From contig CAUJNA010003745.1 of the NCBI GenBank assembly GCA_963377175.1, positions 352,337-416,336 on the forward strand: 64,000 nt of DNA. Direction: 5' to 3'. Numbering within the stretch: position 1 is the first letter of the stretch; every line of letters starts with the position of its first letter. This document shows positions 1-13,500 of this stretch, piece after piece. The notes under the pieces are model-generated. The model saw only the letters and a program-made list of their open reading frames with translations. It did no database searches and was not told the origin of the DNA. The DNA comes from Effrenium voratum. Taxonomy: Eukaryota > Sar > Dinophyceae > Suessiales > Symbiodiniaceae. A program made the translations under genes and the position numbers.

Positions 1-117
1 CGGAACTCTCGGGTTCCTGGTGTGCCCTTTTGAGGGTATCCATTTGGCGCTGGGTCAAAGGGAAACCAAAGAGCCACCATTCTGGGACGGGTCCCCTAAA
101 AAACGATATACCCACAT

Positions 118-138
118 AGAGAGAGAGAGAGAGAGAAA
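118..138 (+). repeat. (GA)n microsatellite
   Basis: Ten AG units. Confidence 0.9.
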
Positions 139-185
139 TGGAAAAAACAAATATCTGATCGAAGTCTACCAGGCCAACTCCGTGC

Positions 186-1929
186 CTTCCGCTGCAGCTT
201 GAAAAAGCGGCCCTCCAGCGTGGACACCGCCTCCCCGGCCAGCGGAAGGCCCGGTGTCAAGCGAAGAGAGCTGAGCTTACTAAGCTTGGTGTCCAGATCT
301 TTCATGCTCGCCTCACCTGCGAGTGACTCCTATCAACTCGAACCAGCTGTCCAGAATCTCTCCGCTTCTGGAGGGAGCTTTTGCATCGTATGGTGCAGGT
401 TCTCCCAGAGACCTCCACCCACCTCGCCTCCACAAAGACTTGAAGGCAACTCTCAACGCCGGCGCCTTGTCCTTGCCCGCCAGCAAGGCGGTGAGGTTCT
501 GCATCTCCTGCTCCCGCACCGCCTTCTCTTTGAGCTCCTGGCAGTTTTCTCGAACAACTGCGAGGTTGCTCAAAGCGAGATAGGGTCCCCAACATTTACC
601 ACATCTTCCAAAAACCAGGAATAAGACTTGGATCCCCAAGTAAAGGATCTTTATCATGGTGAGCTCTTGAGCTCGTTTTACTCCCGAAGCCCACCTGTTT
701 GAATCGAACACAAGTCCGACCATTGCTTTCGGACTGCGGAAAGCATCTCTGAAGAACCTCCAGGCGCGTGCGGATGTGCGGCAGAAGAGTTCCCTCCACC
801 TCTCCTGCTGGTAGCTCTGCTGCTCCTTTTTCAGCTCCAGCTGCATCTGCTTCGCCTGGAGCGCCGGTTTGCTTCGTTTTTTGAGGATACCTTGTTTTTG
901 TGGCTTTAAAGGACAATCAAGAGAACAACCATCCCTCTTCTTCTTTTTTGTGCTTCTTTTTCTTTCTTTCTTTCTTTCTTTTCTTTTTGGGGGGGGTCCC
1001 CTGCAAAAAAGACACACCCAAATCTACAAGGTCGATTTCTACAAAAGGGCAACCCAGGGCCCAAACTTCTGATTCCGCAAAAGAAAGAAAGAAAGAGAAA
1101 CGAGCCTCATGCCTCAGGCAGCCCCATGCAAGCCTTATTCTGCTGCTCGAAGATCTGGACGTTGAGTTTGGTGACTTCCTGCAAAGCTGGGCTCTGGCCA
1201 CAAGCTGTCCGAAGCAAGTGAGGAGCGCCCAAAACCCATGGATAGATGTCTGGTTATTCTGCCCTTCCACGAGGATCCCTAGCAAAACCATGGAGGACCA
1301 GCTGGAACCCACCCACCCAACCACCCACCCACCCACCTGCCCACCCTCCCACGCACACACCCACCCACCCACCCAATCCAAATGCTTGCTTTTTGTAGGG
1401 TATAAAGAAAGAGGGTATTTGGAGTAGGCCAAGTTGGGCCTTTGGATTGATGTAAACCCCTCCTTGTAGAAAAGGGCAAAAGCGGGCGAAGGGCTCATGG
1501 GAAACTCGAGCCACACTCACCTCCCGCGCGAAATGTCTCCCATGTCCGTCCTGCTTCACCTGGTGCAGCTCGTTGTCCGCCTGGTCCACCTCCGTGGCGA
1601 TGGCCTTGGCCTCCGCCGCCTGAGGCTTTCCCCGAAAACCACCGGAGCCGAGGGCAGCGAAAAAATATGGAGAGACAAAACGGGGAAACGGAAGCCCCGA
1701 AGAGTCGAAGAGGGGAGTGGGTCCCCTAAGGAGTTTCCCCCCAAGGAAAACCCCAAGGAAAACCCAAGGAACCATTTGGAGAGTTTGGGATGGAATCATG
1801 TTGCTCAGTGTGGCTTATCTTACATGAGCAGCCAGACTTGGCGATGGACCTTCCCCTTGCCTGATTCTTTGCCCGCTGCTCCTCCTTCTGTCGCTCCGCC
1901 GCGACTTGTGCGATCTGGGCATGACTCAT
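186..1929 (-). CDS. Coiled-coil protein exons, 3' part (runs off left edge)
   Basis: Several short minus-strand exons are rich in Glu, Lys, Gln and Ala with heptad-like spacing. The best bounded are 1929/1915-1861 (AQVAAERQKEEQRAKNQ, then a GC donor), 1619-1521 (AAEAKAIATEVDQADNELHQ and on to HFARE, then GTGAGT), about 1178-1140 (EVTKLNVQIFEQQ), about 563-466 (REQEMQNLTALLAGKDK, GC donor) and 230-186 (AVSTLEGRFFKLQRK, GC donor). Acceptors are AG followed mostly by G. They look like the continuation of the coiled-coil exons at 4.6-15.4 kb, which would put the Rab-cupin gene inside an intron; a separate gene is equally possible. No family is recognised. A coiled coil suggests a structural or scaffold role, which is inference. 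No stop is identified, so the gene probably continues to the left. Confidence 0.5.
1300..1376 (+). repeat. (CCCA)n microsatellite
   Basis: ACCCACCCAACCACCCACCC-type array. Confidence 0.9.
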
Positions 1930-2164
1930 TGATGTCTATTCAACTCACAGCTTCAGTCACCAGTAGAGCACAAGAGCTTGATGAAGTTATTAAGAACAAT
2001 GGCTGACTTCCTGAGCCAATTCGCAGTTTGAGAAAAGGAACCGTGAGGGCTCTCCCTTCTAGCAGACTTCTAGCATGGAATCTTGAGGTCACCCAGACCT
2101 CTACCGCCACCCTGCGTCCGCATTTTGGGGCCGCCGGAGGGTCTGTCGGTGCTTTCGGAGGTGA

Positions 2165-4049
2165 TCAAGGCCCTCTCCGCGGCTCGAACCACCAGTTCAC
2201 CGCGTGGCCCTGGCTGAGGGCGGTGGTCTGATGCCACCACCAGCGCGGCAACAGGAGCGCGTCGCCCGGGCCAAGCTCCACCTGCAATCAATCGAAACCC
2301 CTCCCCAGCCAGGTTTGGCTCTAAAGAGTTCACTCGGTTGCTTTCTGCTCCCCTGGTAAAAGTTTAAGTTTTAGTGGTTCAATTCGGAAAACCCGTGAGT
2401 TGGCAAAAAGTTAAAGTCCTAACATCCAAGCAAAATGCATCAAAGTTCAACGGGGGACAAGTGCCTCATCTCTAAGCCGCATCCAAAGTCGGTCTCAAAA
2501 CAAACTGTTCCGGGAAGTAGGTCAACCAAAAGGTGCCGGACGATTGTGCGGTCCCTGTGCACCCCCAAATCCCTGTGCGCCAAGCTTTGAAAATGAAAGA
2601 AAGCAAGCATTCAGAAACACGCCCGGCGACCTCTAGCAAAGCTTCGGGTCAACCTGCCTCGAAGCTCCGCGCTGCGGCCTCCTGGAAGAGCGGGAACCTC
2701 TCAGCATCACAAGCATCAATGTCCTCAATGCGAGACACGTGGGGAGCACTGTCCCCTGCCCCGCGTGCATAGAGCCGCTCATGGTCGCAGGCACGGAAGA
2801 GACGGAACCGCTTCCGGCCCGAAAGCTGGACAAATAGGTTGTCGATGGAGGAGTGCACGTCGGCTCTTTCCCCGGCCTTGGCCCAGTCGCCACGGTCGAA
2901 GTGCAAAGATGTGGTCACCCCGGCGGGGCCACAAAAGAGTGTGCAGGTCACCAGGCTGTCCAAGCCAATCGCACGAAGAATGTCGGGTCCTTCCACTGGC
3001 AGGCCCAAGTCCTTTAGCTCAGGCAAATGCTGCATTACAGGGAGCTGCTGCAGGTACATGTTCTTGCATGGCTCACTTGCCAAAGCCCCCAAGAAATCCC
3101 CCAGCTTCATGTCCTTTGTCCGGAAGGGTGGCACCGAACAGCCGTCCTTCAGCTGGGCCACTGGTACGTTCCTCTGCCCGAAGCGCCTTTGAAGCGCCGC
3201 TGGCTGCAGTGGCCGCAGCGAGCGGCCAAAAGATCCGTCGTCTTTCGCAACGCCCCGCAGCAGCAGGGGCACTGCGTCGTAGACCGCGGCCGCCAGCGGC
3301 CTGCTCACATCCCCGGCGAACGCTGCGCAGTTCACCGCCCGGATTTCTGCAAGCGCCCGGGAGCGCTCCACCACGCGACCCCGATCGTCGCGGCTACCCT
3401 CGTGATAGGCGTTGCCTGGTGGGCCCAGGTGGTGACAACATGAGCGCCGACGCGCTGAGGGCGGCGGTGGTCCATACATCGCGGGGGGAGGTCCGTAAGT
3501 GAAAACACTACGCCGGTTTTTGAACATCTGTGAGGCGAGAGCATCAAAAGCCTCTTCCACCGTCTCGTGGCTTTTAGCGCTTGTCTGCACTGACAAGCCA
3601 CCCAGGGAGGCTGCAAGATCGTCCCCCTCCTTTGGCAGCACCACCGGAGCATCCAGGTCGCTCTTGTTGCCAACAATCAACAAAGCCGCATCCGAAGCAT
3701 GCTCCTGCACCTTGCCAGCCCACGCAATCACTTTCTCAAACGTTGCTCGATTTGTCACGTCGTACACAATGATAACGCCATGGGCACCACGAAAATACGC
3801 ACTAATCAAAGATGCGTAGCGCTCTTGGCCTGCAGTGTCCCAGATTTGCATTTTCACCCCTTGGTCTTGGATGCGAAGGCTTCGAATCTTGAAGCCAACG
3901 CCAATCGTGCTTGCATAGTCCTCCACAAAGCTGCTGTCCACATATTGATGCATCAAGGACGTCTTGCCCACCCCTGCATCGCCAAGCAAGACAACCTTGA
4001 ACAGAATGTCATAGTCGTCTGTGGACCCATTTCGAGCTTGCCTCGCCAT
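2165..4049 (-). CDS. Rab-family GTPase fused to cupin/JmjC-like Fe(II) oxygenase, two exons
   Basis: Exon 1 is 4049-2658 (464 codons) and exon 2 is 2281-2165 (38 codons plus TGA), giving a protein of about 502 residues. Residues 1-190 form a complete Rab-type GTPase: P-loop GDAGVGKT, switch I around YASTIGVGFK, WDTAGQE, NKSD and TSAK. A Pro-rich linker (GPPPAMYGPPPP) with an internal SCC follows. From about residue 230 there is a cupin_8/JmjC-like domain with the metal motif HFD in TSLHFDRGDW. Exon 1 runs into a stop just past GAG|GCAGGT. Joining it in phase 0 through a GC donor to the acceptor TTGCAG|GTG adds PGDALLLPRWWWH, which supplies the distal metal His. Substrate unknown; hydroxylase or demethylase activity is inference from the family. 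The internal CC cannot act as a C-terminal prenylation motif. The start Met precedes the GTPase fold by about 15 residues. Confidence 0.88.
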
Positions 4050-4112
4050 GGGATCCAGTTCAATAGTCTTTGAAACTCGCTGAATGGCGAGTCTGTGAGC
4101 CGGAGTTTACCT

Positions 4113-4215
4113 TTGCATAAGGGGTCCCCTCAAAGTAAGGAACGCCAAATGGTTGGTACTTAAAGGGACACCAAAAGAAAGACACAGGTTTTAGGGGGCC
4201 ATTTTTGAGAAACAC
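4113..4215. repeat. Repeat family C (GGG...AAAGGGACACC type)
   Basis: GGGGTCCCCTCAAAG, AAATGGTTGGTACTTAAAGG and GAAACACCCATG. Related copies at 4945-5035, 5850-5940, 6005-6090, 16438-16615, 18668-18750, 41972-42030, 43600-43670 and 49440-49520. Poorly conserved. Confidence 0.5.
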
Positions 4216-4585
4216 CCATGTCCGCAGTTCGGTGACCAGACCTGTTTGGGCCGAACGGTCATCTTCGGAAAGAGGCTCATTACCCACACCGACACCATAT
4301 TTTTTGAGAGCGGGTGTTGGTGGCGATGCTGTTTCAATACCATTTACAGCGTGTTCGCAAGAGTGGCAGCTTAAAGCCGAGCACCTTCTATGCTCTTCTG
4401 CTCTTTTTTGGGGGGGCTCCCCAACAGGAGACGAGCCTTTTTGGGGGGGAGGTCCCCCAAAAGGAGACCAGCCGATTCGCAGAGAATCACCCCTACCAGC
4501 CTTTCCCCCCCACCCGCTTCCTTGGCTGTGCCCGAGCAACGCTCTGGCACCGGCACTGGCGCAAGGCGAGTCTGGGAGCTCCGGC

Positions 4586-7500
4586 CCTTTGCTCCAGCTC
4601 CGCCTTGCGCGCCCGGGCCTTCTGAAGCTCCTGGCGCCCAGAAAACCGACAGACCGACAGACCGACACCCGGCCGAGCCGAGGACCCTCGGCTCGCCCTC
4701 CGACGCCGGATCGATCCCCCGGCGTCAAAAGGTGGAGAGCTCGTGGAAAATCTCGGACAGCCAACCACTGAAGGCCATGTGGGAGAAATGTTCGCCCGGA
4801 ATCCACCCGGTCCCAACTGATTTAACCCTTTTGGACTCCTAAAAGTTGAAACCCAACCACTGAATGCCAAAAGAGCCAAAAAGCTAAGGAGCCGGATTGG
4901 GTGGGAGCCAAGGCGCGGCGGATGCAGGCTGGGTCCATTCTTTGAGGGTCACTCCCCTCCCCTTTTTGGAGGACTTAAAGGGAGACCCAAAAGGGTAAAC
5001 CTTTTTGGGGGTCCCCCAAAGAAAGACACACCCATGTATCTCTGTTGGTGATTTGGAGGGGTGCTTTGGATTGGGTACCGGAACCTTTTGGAGGCTTCAC
5101 GTGGCTGTGATTTTCAAAATCTGAGGCCTTGGCTTCTGAAGGGACAGAAGTGGCTTGAAAAGCCAAAACACCTCAACTGTTATTCATAGTTGGACAGCAA
5201 TTTCATACATTTGAGACGGGAGAATGCCCTTGTTTCAGACTGGCCACTGATAGCATTTACCTGCGCGATGGTGGAGAGATACAAACGGTTCAGAAACAAG
5301 TTCCCCGCTCCAAAGAATGCGCAAGCTCGGCAGGGGCGTGTTGCAACACAGCTTCAGGTGCTCCGCGAGCGAAATTCACAGGATGGGTATGTGGCCATGG
5401 GTCAAAAGCCCGGTTGGCCCCCAGTCAACATCCCAATCCCCACTAAAATAAAGCCTAAAATGGGTGGTGCATTCACCTACCAACCGAAATGGGATCCCAA
5501 AACGGGTTTGACCACCACAGCCATGTCAAAACCCCACCCGCCACCCCCCGGCCCCCGGTTTTTTTGAGCGGGGCGGACGCCTTGTCCATGGACGCGAAGA
5601 AGGACTGGATCCGCTGGGACTCGCTGGTGGCCTTCTGGAGCTGCTTCTCGTCGGCCTGTCAACCGGAGAAAGCCATTAAAGCCATGCGGCTTTGGGTCAA
5701 AAATAGGCAACTACCCAAAATGGGCTGCCCTGGTAAATGGAAACAATGACTAAAACCTGTGGTCCATATTGGTGGTTGGATTTTGGCCCATACCCGTGCA
5801 ATTTGGGCGTTCTATTTGAGACATCAACCCGCATGTGGGTGTTGTTTCGTGGTTTGGGGGGGGACCCCAACTTGTTGGTGGGTTCTAAAAGGAAGCCAAA
5901 AGGAAACAACCATTTTGGGGGGGACCCGCATGTGGGCGTTTCTTTGGCACGCCGTGTTCTCTCACAGCGTCGCCTTCCGTTTACTTGCTGGAAAATGCGA
6001 TGTAGGTCTCAAAGGGAGCCCCCAAATGGTTGGTGTCCTTTGGTTTCCCTTTAAAATCAACCAAAAAGGGGGTCTCCCTCCGCCCCCTCCCCCAAACAAA
6101 AAAAACACAGCTGACTTGACTCCTGATTTCCGAGCAGCTCTGCATCGCCTTGCTTCAACAAACCGCAGCAAAATGCGGCTTCCCTGAACAAGTCATATAC
6201 CGAAACTAGCCATCTAGCGTAGAAAGGTCGTGCTGGTAGGTCTAACCTTACACAGTTGGACCAACGTGATCTGCAAACCTCTAGCGTCAGGGATCTAGCG
6301 GCAAACTAAAGAACAACTCTATTGAAGCATCCATGAAGCTTTGGCTCCATTGGGCATGCATGGCATCGTTTCATCCAAATACAGGATATATAGATACATA
6401 TACGATAGGTGGCAGCCCCTGTAAGTCAGTGGCCCTTGCGACATGTTAAGTCTGGTGCCCCCGGCTCGGACTTCGGCCTTGTCCATGTTCGCCATCATCT
6501 CCTCCAGGTTCTTGCTGCGCTCTTTCAAGGCTGCCACCTTGAGAAAGCACAGTACCGCCCACGAGAGCCCTGGCGACCGAAATGACAAAGTAGAAACACG
6601 CACCAAAACCTGCGTAACCCCTCCTGGTTAATTTTGAGCCACACCCATGTGCACCAAGGTGGCGTCAAAGAATCAGAGGCTGCCGCACTGTCTGAGTGTC
6701 GCTTGATGTCCAGGCTGACCTTGTCCAGGGCCTGGCAAAAATTTGGATGGGAATCGTTGAGAGACTTGGCGGCTGCTGGGTCCTATTCGTTTTTGTTTCC
6801 CCCGCAGCTGCAAACCCACAAGAACGCACCTCCTGCATAAGGGATTCTTGCAAACCCAAAAGAACGCACCTCCCCCCCCCGCCCGGCCAATCCAGGCTTG
6901 GCGAAGTCGCATTCCGCCGAAAAATATGTCAAAGTGTCAGTGCCGTGTAGGTACCCACCAATGAACCTGGAACCTGACGTTCGGGTCTGGACCATTGTCC
7001 TTTTCAGGCTCCATGTTCATTGGTGCGAGTGTAGGTAGTAGGTACTTGGTGCTATTTGGCCATGGTACCCCCAGTGAACATCCCAATCCCCACTAAAATA
7101 GACTAAAATGGGTGGTTACCTACCCCAAAATGGGATCATTTTGGTTTTTGGTCCACTGCCCTTTCCCTCAAGTACTCATTTTCCCGCAAAAAATGTTATT
7201 TTCCCTCAAGTACTGGGTATGGGTCAAAATTGAGCTACCAGCAATTGGACCGCAGGTTAAATCGTCCATGTTTCCATTTACCGATCCGGTTCCATTCCTC
7301 GCCTCCTGCTGAGACCGCAGCTTCTCCAACAGCTCCTGGCGATCCGCCTTCAGCTGCCGCACCTCCTGCCGCGCGGCCTCGGCAACGGCTCGACTTTTCC
7401 AAGGGGCAAAGCCAGAGGTGGGAGTGAAGGGGGGGTGGGGGGGAGAGGGGGGCGGAGGGGGGCAGAGAGGGGGGGGGGGTAAAAGGGCTTCTGAAATTGA

Positions 7501-10500
7501 GGAGGGGAGTGACTTCGGCGTGACTTCTGGGCGTTCGCTTCTTTCTTCTCAGCTGGCAGTGACCAAATCTGTGGTCACGATGTGTTTGCTCGGGGAGATG
7601 ACCGGGAGCTTGTCCGGAGTATCGCCAGCACAGCAAACCAGGGAGAAAGCTGCCGCATGCTTGGCAGGCTATTCACAGCATCCGCCTGAAGGTTCTGGGC
7701 CAAGAGCTACATTTAAAAACAAATGCCAGCGATCTCGACGTGCAATGCTCGAGCGTTGGCCAAAGGAAGACATGCTGATCAACAACAAACCTGACATCTT
7801 CCCAAATCTAGGTCAACATTGCTTCTGACCTCAAGAGAGATTGCTGCTGTGATGCTGCATTGCCTCAGGCGGATGTGGCGCAAACGGTTCGCTTCTTCAG
7901 TGCTGATGAGAGGCATTCGCGCATCGTATCCAAATCGTAAGCATCGCATTGCGTAAAAACTGATCCCAGAAAAGCAGCGATGCTTGTCAGGATACTGTCT
8001 TCAGGACATCTCAAAGGCTGGGGAATCAGCTCTGGGCGGAAACCCTCCTAGACGTCCTGAGGCCCGTGCACCGATCTTCCTGGCCATGGCAAGAGCCTCC
8101 AGGGTGACTCGACGTTTCGCCCGAGGAAACGTGAAAATTGGTCACGCACGGGCCACGAAGTTCCCAAGATCCCAAAAATGACGACCAGGGGTGACCAGGT
8201 CGTGGTCCTCACTACACTTCCCATGTTGCGCTGCAATTTATGGCGTTGGACATCGACGCCGGGAACGTAAAAAGAGGCGTGATTGGAGACTTGTGGACGA
8301 CATCGGTAGGACGACGCCTGCGGCTTGTTGGCGTTCCGGGCACCTAACAGGGATATAGAAGCATGAAGCATGCATAGCACGCCAAGCAGGCTTGACGCGA
8401 GAACTTAGATCCGCTTAGTAGAGCTCAAGCTCAATGGGGGGTGTCTGAATCTGTCTGAATGAACCACGCATTGCTAGTTCCTTGCCTGCTTGGGCTGCAT
8501 GCTCCTTGGCACTGCCAAAACGTCCGATTCCCGAGGAACCAGAACAGGCACATCCGGCCATCGGGTCAAACTAACCATGGACGGAAACCAATCAAAACAA
8601 CAGCCTTGGCAAGCTGAAATCACCCCATGGCTTGCCGTTGTGTCTTCCGTGAGCAGCACTTCAGCCACGTCACCCCACTCAGCTTCTTCTCTGCTGCCAA
8701 AAGCCTCGGAACAGTAGAGCTACGGCATTCAAGCACTGGCTACCCATCTACTCTCTTCATTCCTCTGCAAAATCTCCGGAGGAAATTCGATGCGGATGCA
8801 GCCACTGCCAATGGCTTATTGCATCTTTTTCTCACATCCACATCTGTGCAACGTGCACAAAATGAAATCGCCGGTATCTGTGCAACTGCGTCCATATCCG
8901 GTTGTACAGCAGCAAAAACAAGGCATGATTGTTCTCCTCGACTTACGGCAGATAGGTTGGATACATTGACTGGTGAAACATACAGAGCTTTCAGGGTGTG
9001 TCACGAAACCAAACAAACATGTTCAGATTTTTTCAAATTGGTGGTTTGGATTGGTGGCTTGGAGGTTAGGGGTAACTTCCCATTTACCCTTTACAAGAGC
9101 CAAGGGTTCAAGTCCCCAAACCACGATTACCTGAATCTTTAGAGGCCCTATCTGGGCATGAGAGAATCTTTGGTGGATATCATTTAGGTGGGGACCAATC
9201 AATTGTCAGGTGGTCCCCTATATTTAAAAAAAAAAAAAAAAAAACTTTGAGAAAGACCTTATGTTCTCGTGCGCAACCAAGTGAACCGCGACTTTCCCCC
9301 GAGAGCCCAGCGCACCGTCCTTGCTCTTAGCCTCACGCTCCTCGCGAGAGACTACGCGAGCAAGGCGGCTGGGTGGCTGTTGTCGAATGCAAAGATCTCC
9401 AGGGAACGCTAAAGAATACCTCAAAGCAGGTGGGTGCCATTCCATATGGCTGTGGTTGTCAAAACCAATGGCACCATTTTGGGGTAGGTGCACCTCGCAT
9501 TGTAGTCTATTTTAGTGGGGATTGGGATGTCCAACATTGTCGCGAAAATGTCAATGTTTGCCCACGATGCGGCAACTGTAACCCAAGCAAAACCATAATT
9601 GGCTGGTACCTGTGATGTCAAGAGAGGAAGCACACCGGAGGCATCTCCCCACATCGCTTCATTGCAAAACCTGCGGCGGATTACATGGGATGCATCCTTG
9701 TTTAGACCTCCCGGGTCTAAAAGAATCAACTTCTTGCCACCCAGCCGGCGCGCCAGACGCTTGGCATGCTCTCGGAGCTGGCTCAAGCGCCGCTGGGAGG
9801 CCTCAAGGCTGGAGATGACTCCAACATGGAAACGGCACGACTCGGCCCGAAGCTTCATTATCTTCGGCACACCCAGAACTATGACTACCAGACTCGGCAT
9901 GTTTGACCTGGTTTGTGGTGGTGCATCCGAATCGGCCAATTCCGAAGCAGCTTTTAACAGCGCACCAAACAAAGTCCAAATTGGATGGGGAGGGAGGGCA
10001 AGGGGGAGGGGGAGTGAGAGAGGGAGGGAGAGAAGAAAAGGGCAACGAAAACGAGACAACAACACATGGGATAGGGAGAGAGATTGAAGAAGAGACAACA
10101 ATGCATCATGAAGCCTCTTTCAGCACGGCAAAGCGCTCCCATACCTCGTTTGAGCAAACTCCACTCCGTGGCACGATGATAGGTAGCCCAGTTACTCTAC
10201 AGCCGGCCCGCCCTGTTTCCAGCTCGCAGTGGGCAGGTGTGGTTGCTGTCGTGTTGGTAGGCATACAAAAGCTGCTTCGTTGATGAGAATGAGTTCACTT
10301 GCGATGTGCACGGATGTTGCCATTTGGGGGTTGATCAATATTCCTGGCCCCCAAATGATCATGGGTAACGCTGTTTGATCAACCCCCATTTTTGCGGCCG
10401 CAGGATCTGCTCACCAGCTGCCTATCTGGGTGTTTGCTTGGCGCAGACATGTGAATCCTCAAAAAAATGTTGGTGCAATGTTTTCCGATTAGCCAGGCAT

Positions 10501-13500
10501 GCATTCAATCAAGCATTTGGCCGGTGCTGGTTGACGAGACGACTGTGTTCGTGTTTCGTCGGCCGGAGCGATTTCGGCCTGCGATAACCATCCTGTGCTT
10601 CCACGCGATGCATGATGGTGGCAAGAAGCTTGCTGACAATCAAACCAGCACATCAACAAGCACACTCAAGGACACGCAGATCCAGTTGCCAAGATTTCGA
10701 GCCGAGCAAAAGAGAAAACCCTTAAAAAACACGGCGAAGCGATGGAAAGGAACACACCAATCCATCCGGGGGGGAAAAAAACAAAAAGAAAAGAAAAGAA
10801 CAGAAAAGAAAAAACAGGAGAAAAAAAAAGGAGAACAAAAAGAGAGGAGAAACCAAAAAAGAGAAAGACAAATAAGAAGAAAAAGAGAGGAGAAACCAAA
10901 AAAAAAGGAAAACAAAAAAGGTTCGTTCGTGACCCGTCCGCGCGAGCTCAGGGACTGACCACCAGCTCCCTGGACTCCTCCAGCAGATGGCGGTTGGAGT
11001 TCTGGCCCTCCTTCTGCCTGATGCGCCGCCGCGCGCACATCGGGCAACCGCATGGGGTTTTTCTCAATATTTCCTTCGGCCCAAGTGATTGCCGGATTTG
11101 TCTGCCTGGCAAGATGGGCAATGTCTCCTTTTGAAATGCCTGTGGTTGTCAAAACCAATGGTGTTTTGGGACAGGTGCACCGCCCATTTTAGTCCACAGC
11201 GGGAATTGGGATGTTCACTGGGGGTACGGGATTTGGGCAGCCACATGGAGCCTGACGTTCCTGGTCTGGACCATATTCCTTCTCAGGGACCACAGTCCCG
11301 AACGTCAGGTTCCACGTTCATTGGGAGTGTAGTAGGTACTTGGTGTTGATTGGCTTTGGTTGTCAAAACCGTTTTGGGATCCCATTTTGGGATAGGTGCA
11401 CCACCCATCTTAGAACCTATTTTAGTGGGGATTGGGATGTTCACTGGGGGTACAATTTGGACTTTGACCCATGCCCATTTCCCTTCGGCCCCCAAGTGAC
11501 CATGCGTACCTTCCCCCATTTCGTGGTGAACGTCATCTTGTTTGGTGGTTTCCCCGGATGGTCATCCAACCTTTTCCGGACCTTTTGATCAGCACCCACG
11601 GTCACTGCGCGGCTTCAGCCACACGGTCAGCGCATGGCATCGATTCCATGCCTTCAACGCCCCCCACTCTGAGGGTCTAACTCCTCCTGGATCTTCGCTT
11701 TCACCTCTGCCTGGCACCGAGCACACCAAGGGCACCGAGGTGCCTTGAGGTCTCCTTCACCACCAAAAAATGACCCCTTTGGGCGGTGTCGACCTCTCGG
11801 AGTTGGTAGCCTGTTTGGGGGTTGGTTTGAACGGAACCCAAGGGAGAATCGCCATTGTTGGGGGGTCCGCTACTCGACATCTCTTCTCATGAAGCTATAA
11901 CCAAATGGATATGGATATGTGCTCGGGTGGTCCATGCCAGAATCTATCAGCAAAGTGGCCACTTGTCCATATCTGTGTGTTCTCTTTCCGTGTGTTCTTC
12001 CGATGAGTCAGCAGCGAGCAAAACGCCGGCACCACCAGCTCCTTCTGCACTGCGGCTAAATCATCTTCCTGGTCTTCGCAGCACTGCACGGAAAAGGAGT
12101 AAAGAGTGGGATCAAACATGAAGTCCTTATTCGGCCCAAGCCGGTGTCCGATTTACTACTTTGTTGGGCGATGGGTTGGATTCACCTTTGCACAGGGATG
12201 GCGGCGCAGGGGCAACCGCGGGCCCACGAAATCTCGCATCTCTGCAAGCGTGGCGGGCAGGCCGAGTCAACCTGCAGGAAGGACACAGGCCTCAGAGGAA
12301 GATAGCAAGGCGAGGGGGCGAACCACTTGCTGGCTAGCAGAAAATCTAGAGGCATTGCTGAAAGGTCGGGGGCGATTGCCTTGCCCAAAGATCCTTCCAT
12401 AACTCTCAGATTGTCGTGAGCACCCATGTGCACCTCAGGCTGAGCAGCCCGGGCGCAGGTTGCAGCTGCTCCTGCAGTTTTGCTTCAGGGAGCGCGAAGA
12501 GCGGGCCTGTGTAATTGAGAATCTCTGCTTGTCAATAGTTGGGACTCCCCCCTGATTTCTTGAGCCATCTACTCTCAAATGGCTGTGGCTCAAAAAACCT
12601 GAATTCCGAAATGGGTTGCCCTGGTAAGTGGAAACATGGACCAAAGCCTGCGGTTTGCCCCTGTTTAATTTTGAGCCATCTACTCTCAGATCCGATTAGA
12701 ATGTCACGTCAGCCAGCCTCCGCCTTCCTCCTTCTCGCCATCTCCTGAGCCACGGGAGGCGGGGGCCATCGCAAAACATGGTCAGGGGAGAGTTCCTGGC
12801 AGCTAGGCGGACTTGACGATCTATTCGCTGTCAAACACAATCAGCCAAGACCAGGGTTGCCTTGTTCGGCCTTTCAAATCTGAGATTGATACTGTGCACG
12901 GAATCCATTTCGCACTGTTCAGAAACCCTGGAATGATGACGCCCCTGTAAATATCAACAAGCCTTATGGATTCTCATTGACATGGTTTCCAAGCATCCAC
13001 CGTGTGTCACCCCTTTCGTCCCCCTTTGTCAATTGGGGTCATCTGGTCCTTCATCAGCTGCTTCTCGAGGTCCTTGGCATGCTCCTGCCACCAAAAAAAA
13101 GATCCCCCGAAACCCGCGGGGTTTACAGCGGACGAATTGGAAGGGCGCATGGGGCAAACCTATTTGAGTGAGTCATCACAGGGTATCCAGCAGTGCCAAC
13201 CTGCGATTTTATTCGGTCAATGAGACCGGCTAGAAGCTTCCTTGCCGTTGCTTCCAGATCGCTTGACATGGGTTCACATGAGCAAGGGGATCCTAAGCTT
13301 CTGCAGGAGTCCAAGAACGCAAACGCGCGCAAAGGAGGGGGAACTTGAGTTGGAGGTGCGTTGGGCGAGGGGAGCTGAGCTGCTTGGTTCCTGGCCCTTG
13401 TTCCGGGGCCGCAATGTCAAAGCTCTCACAATACATATTCATCAAACAAAAAGGGAAAACACAAGAAGTAAAATTGGCATTGACTACTACAACTCCTTGT

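Noticed and set aside
10640..11158. 172-codon minus ORF rich in Phe and Leu
   Set aside because: Its C-terminal half is the complement of a purine tract; only the small coiled-coil exon at about 11.0 kb in another frame is kept.
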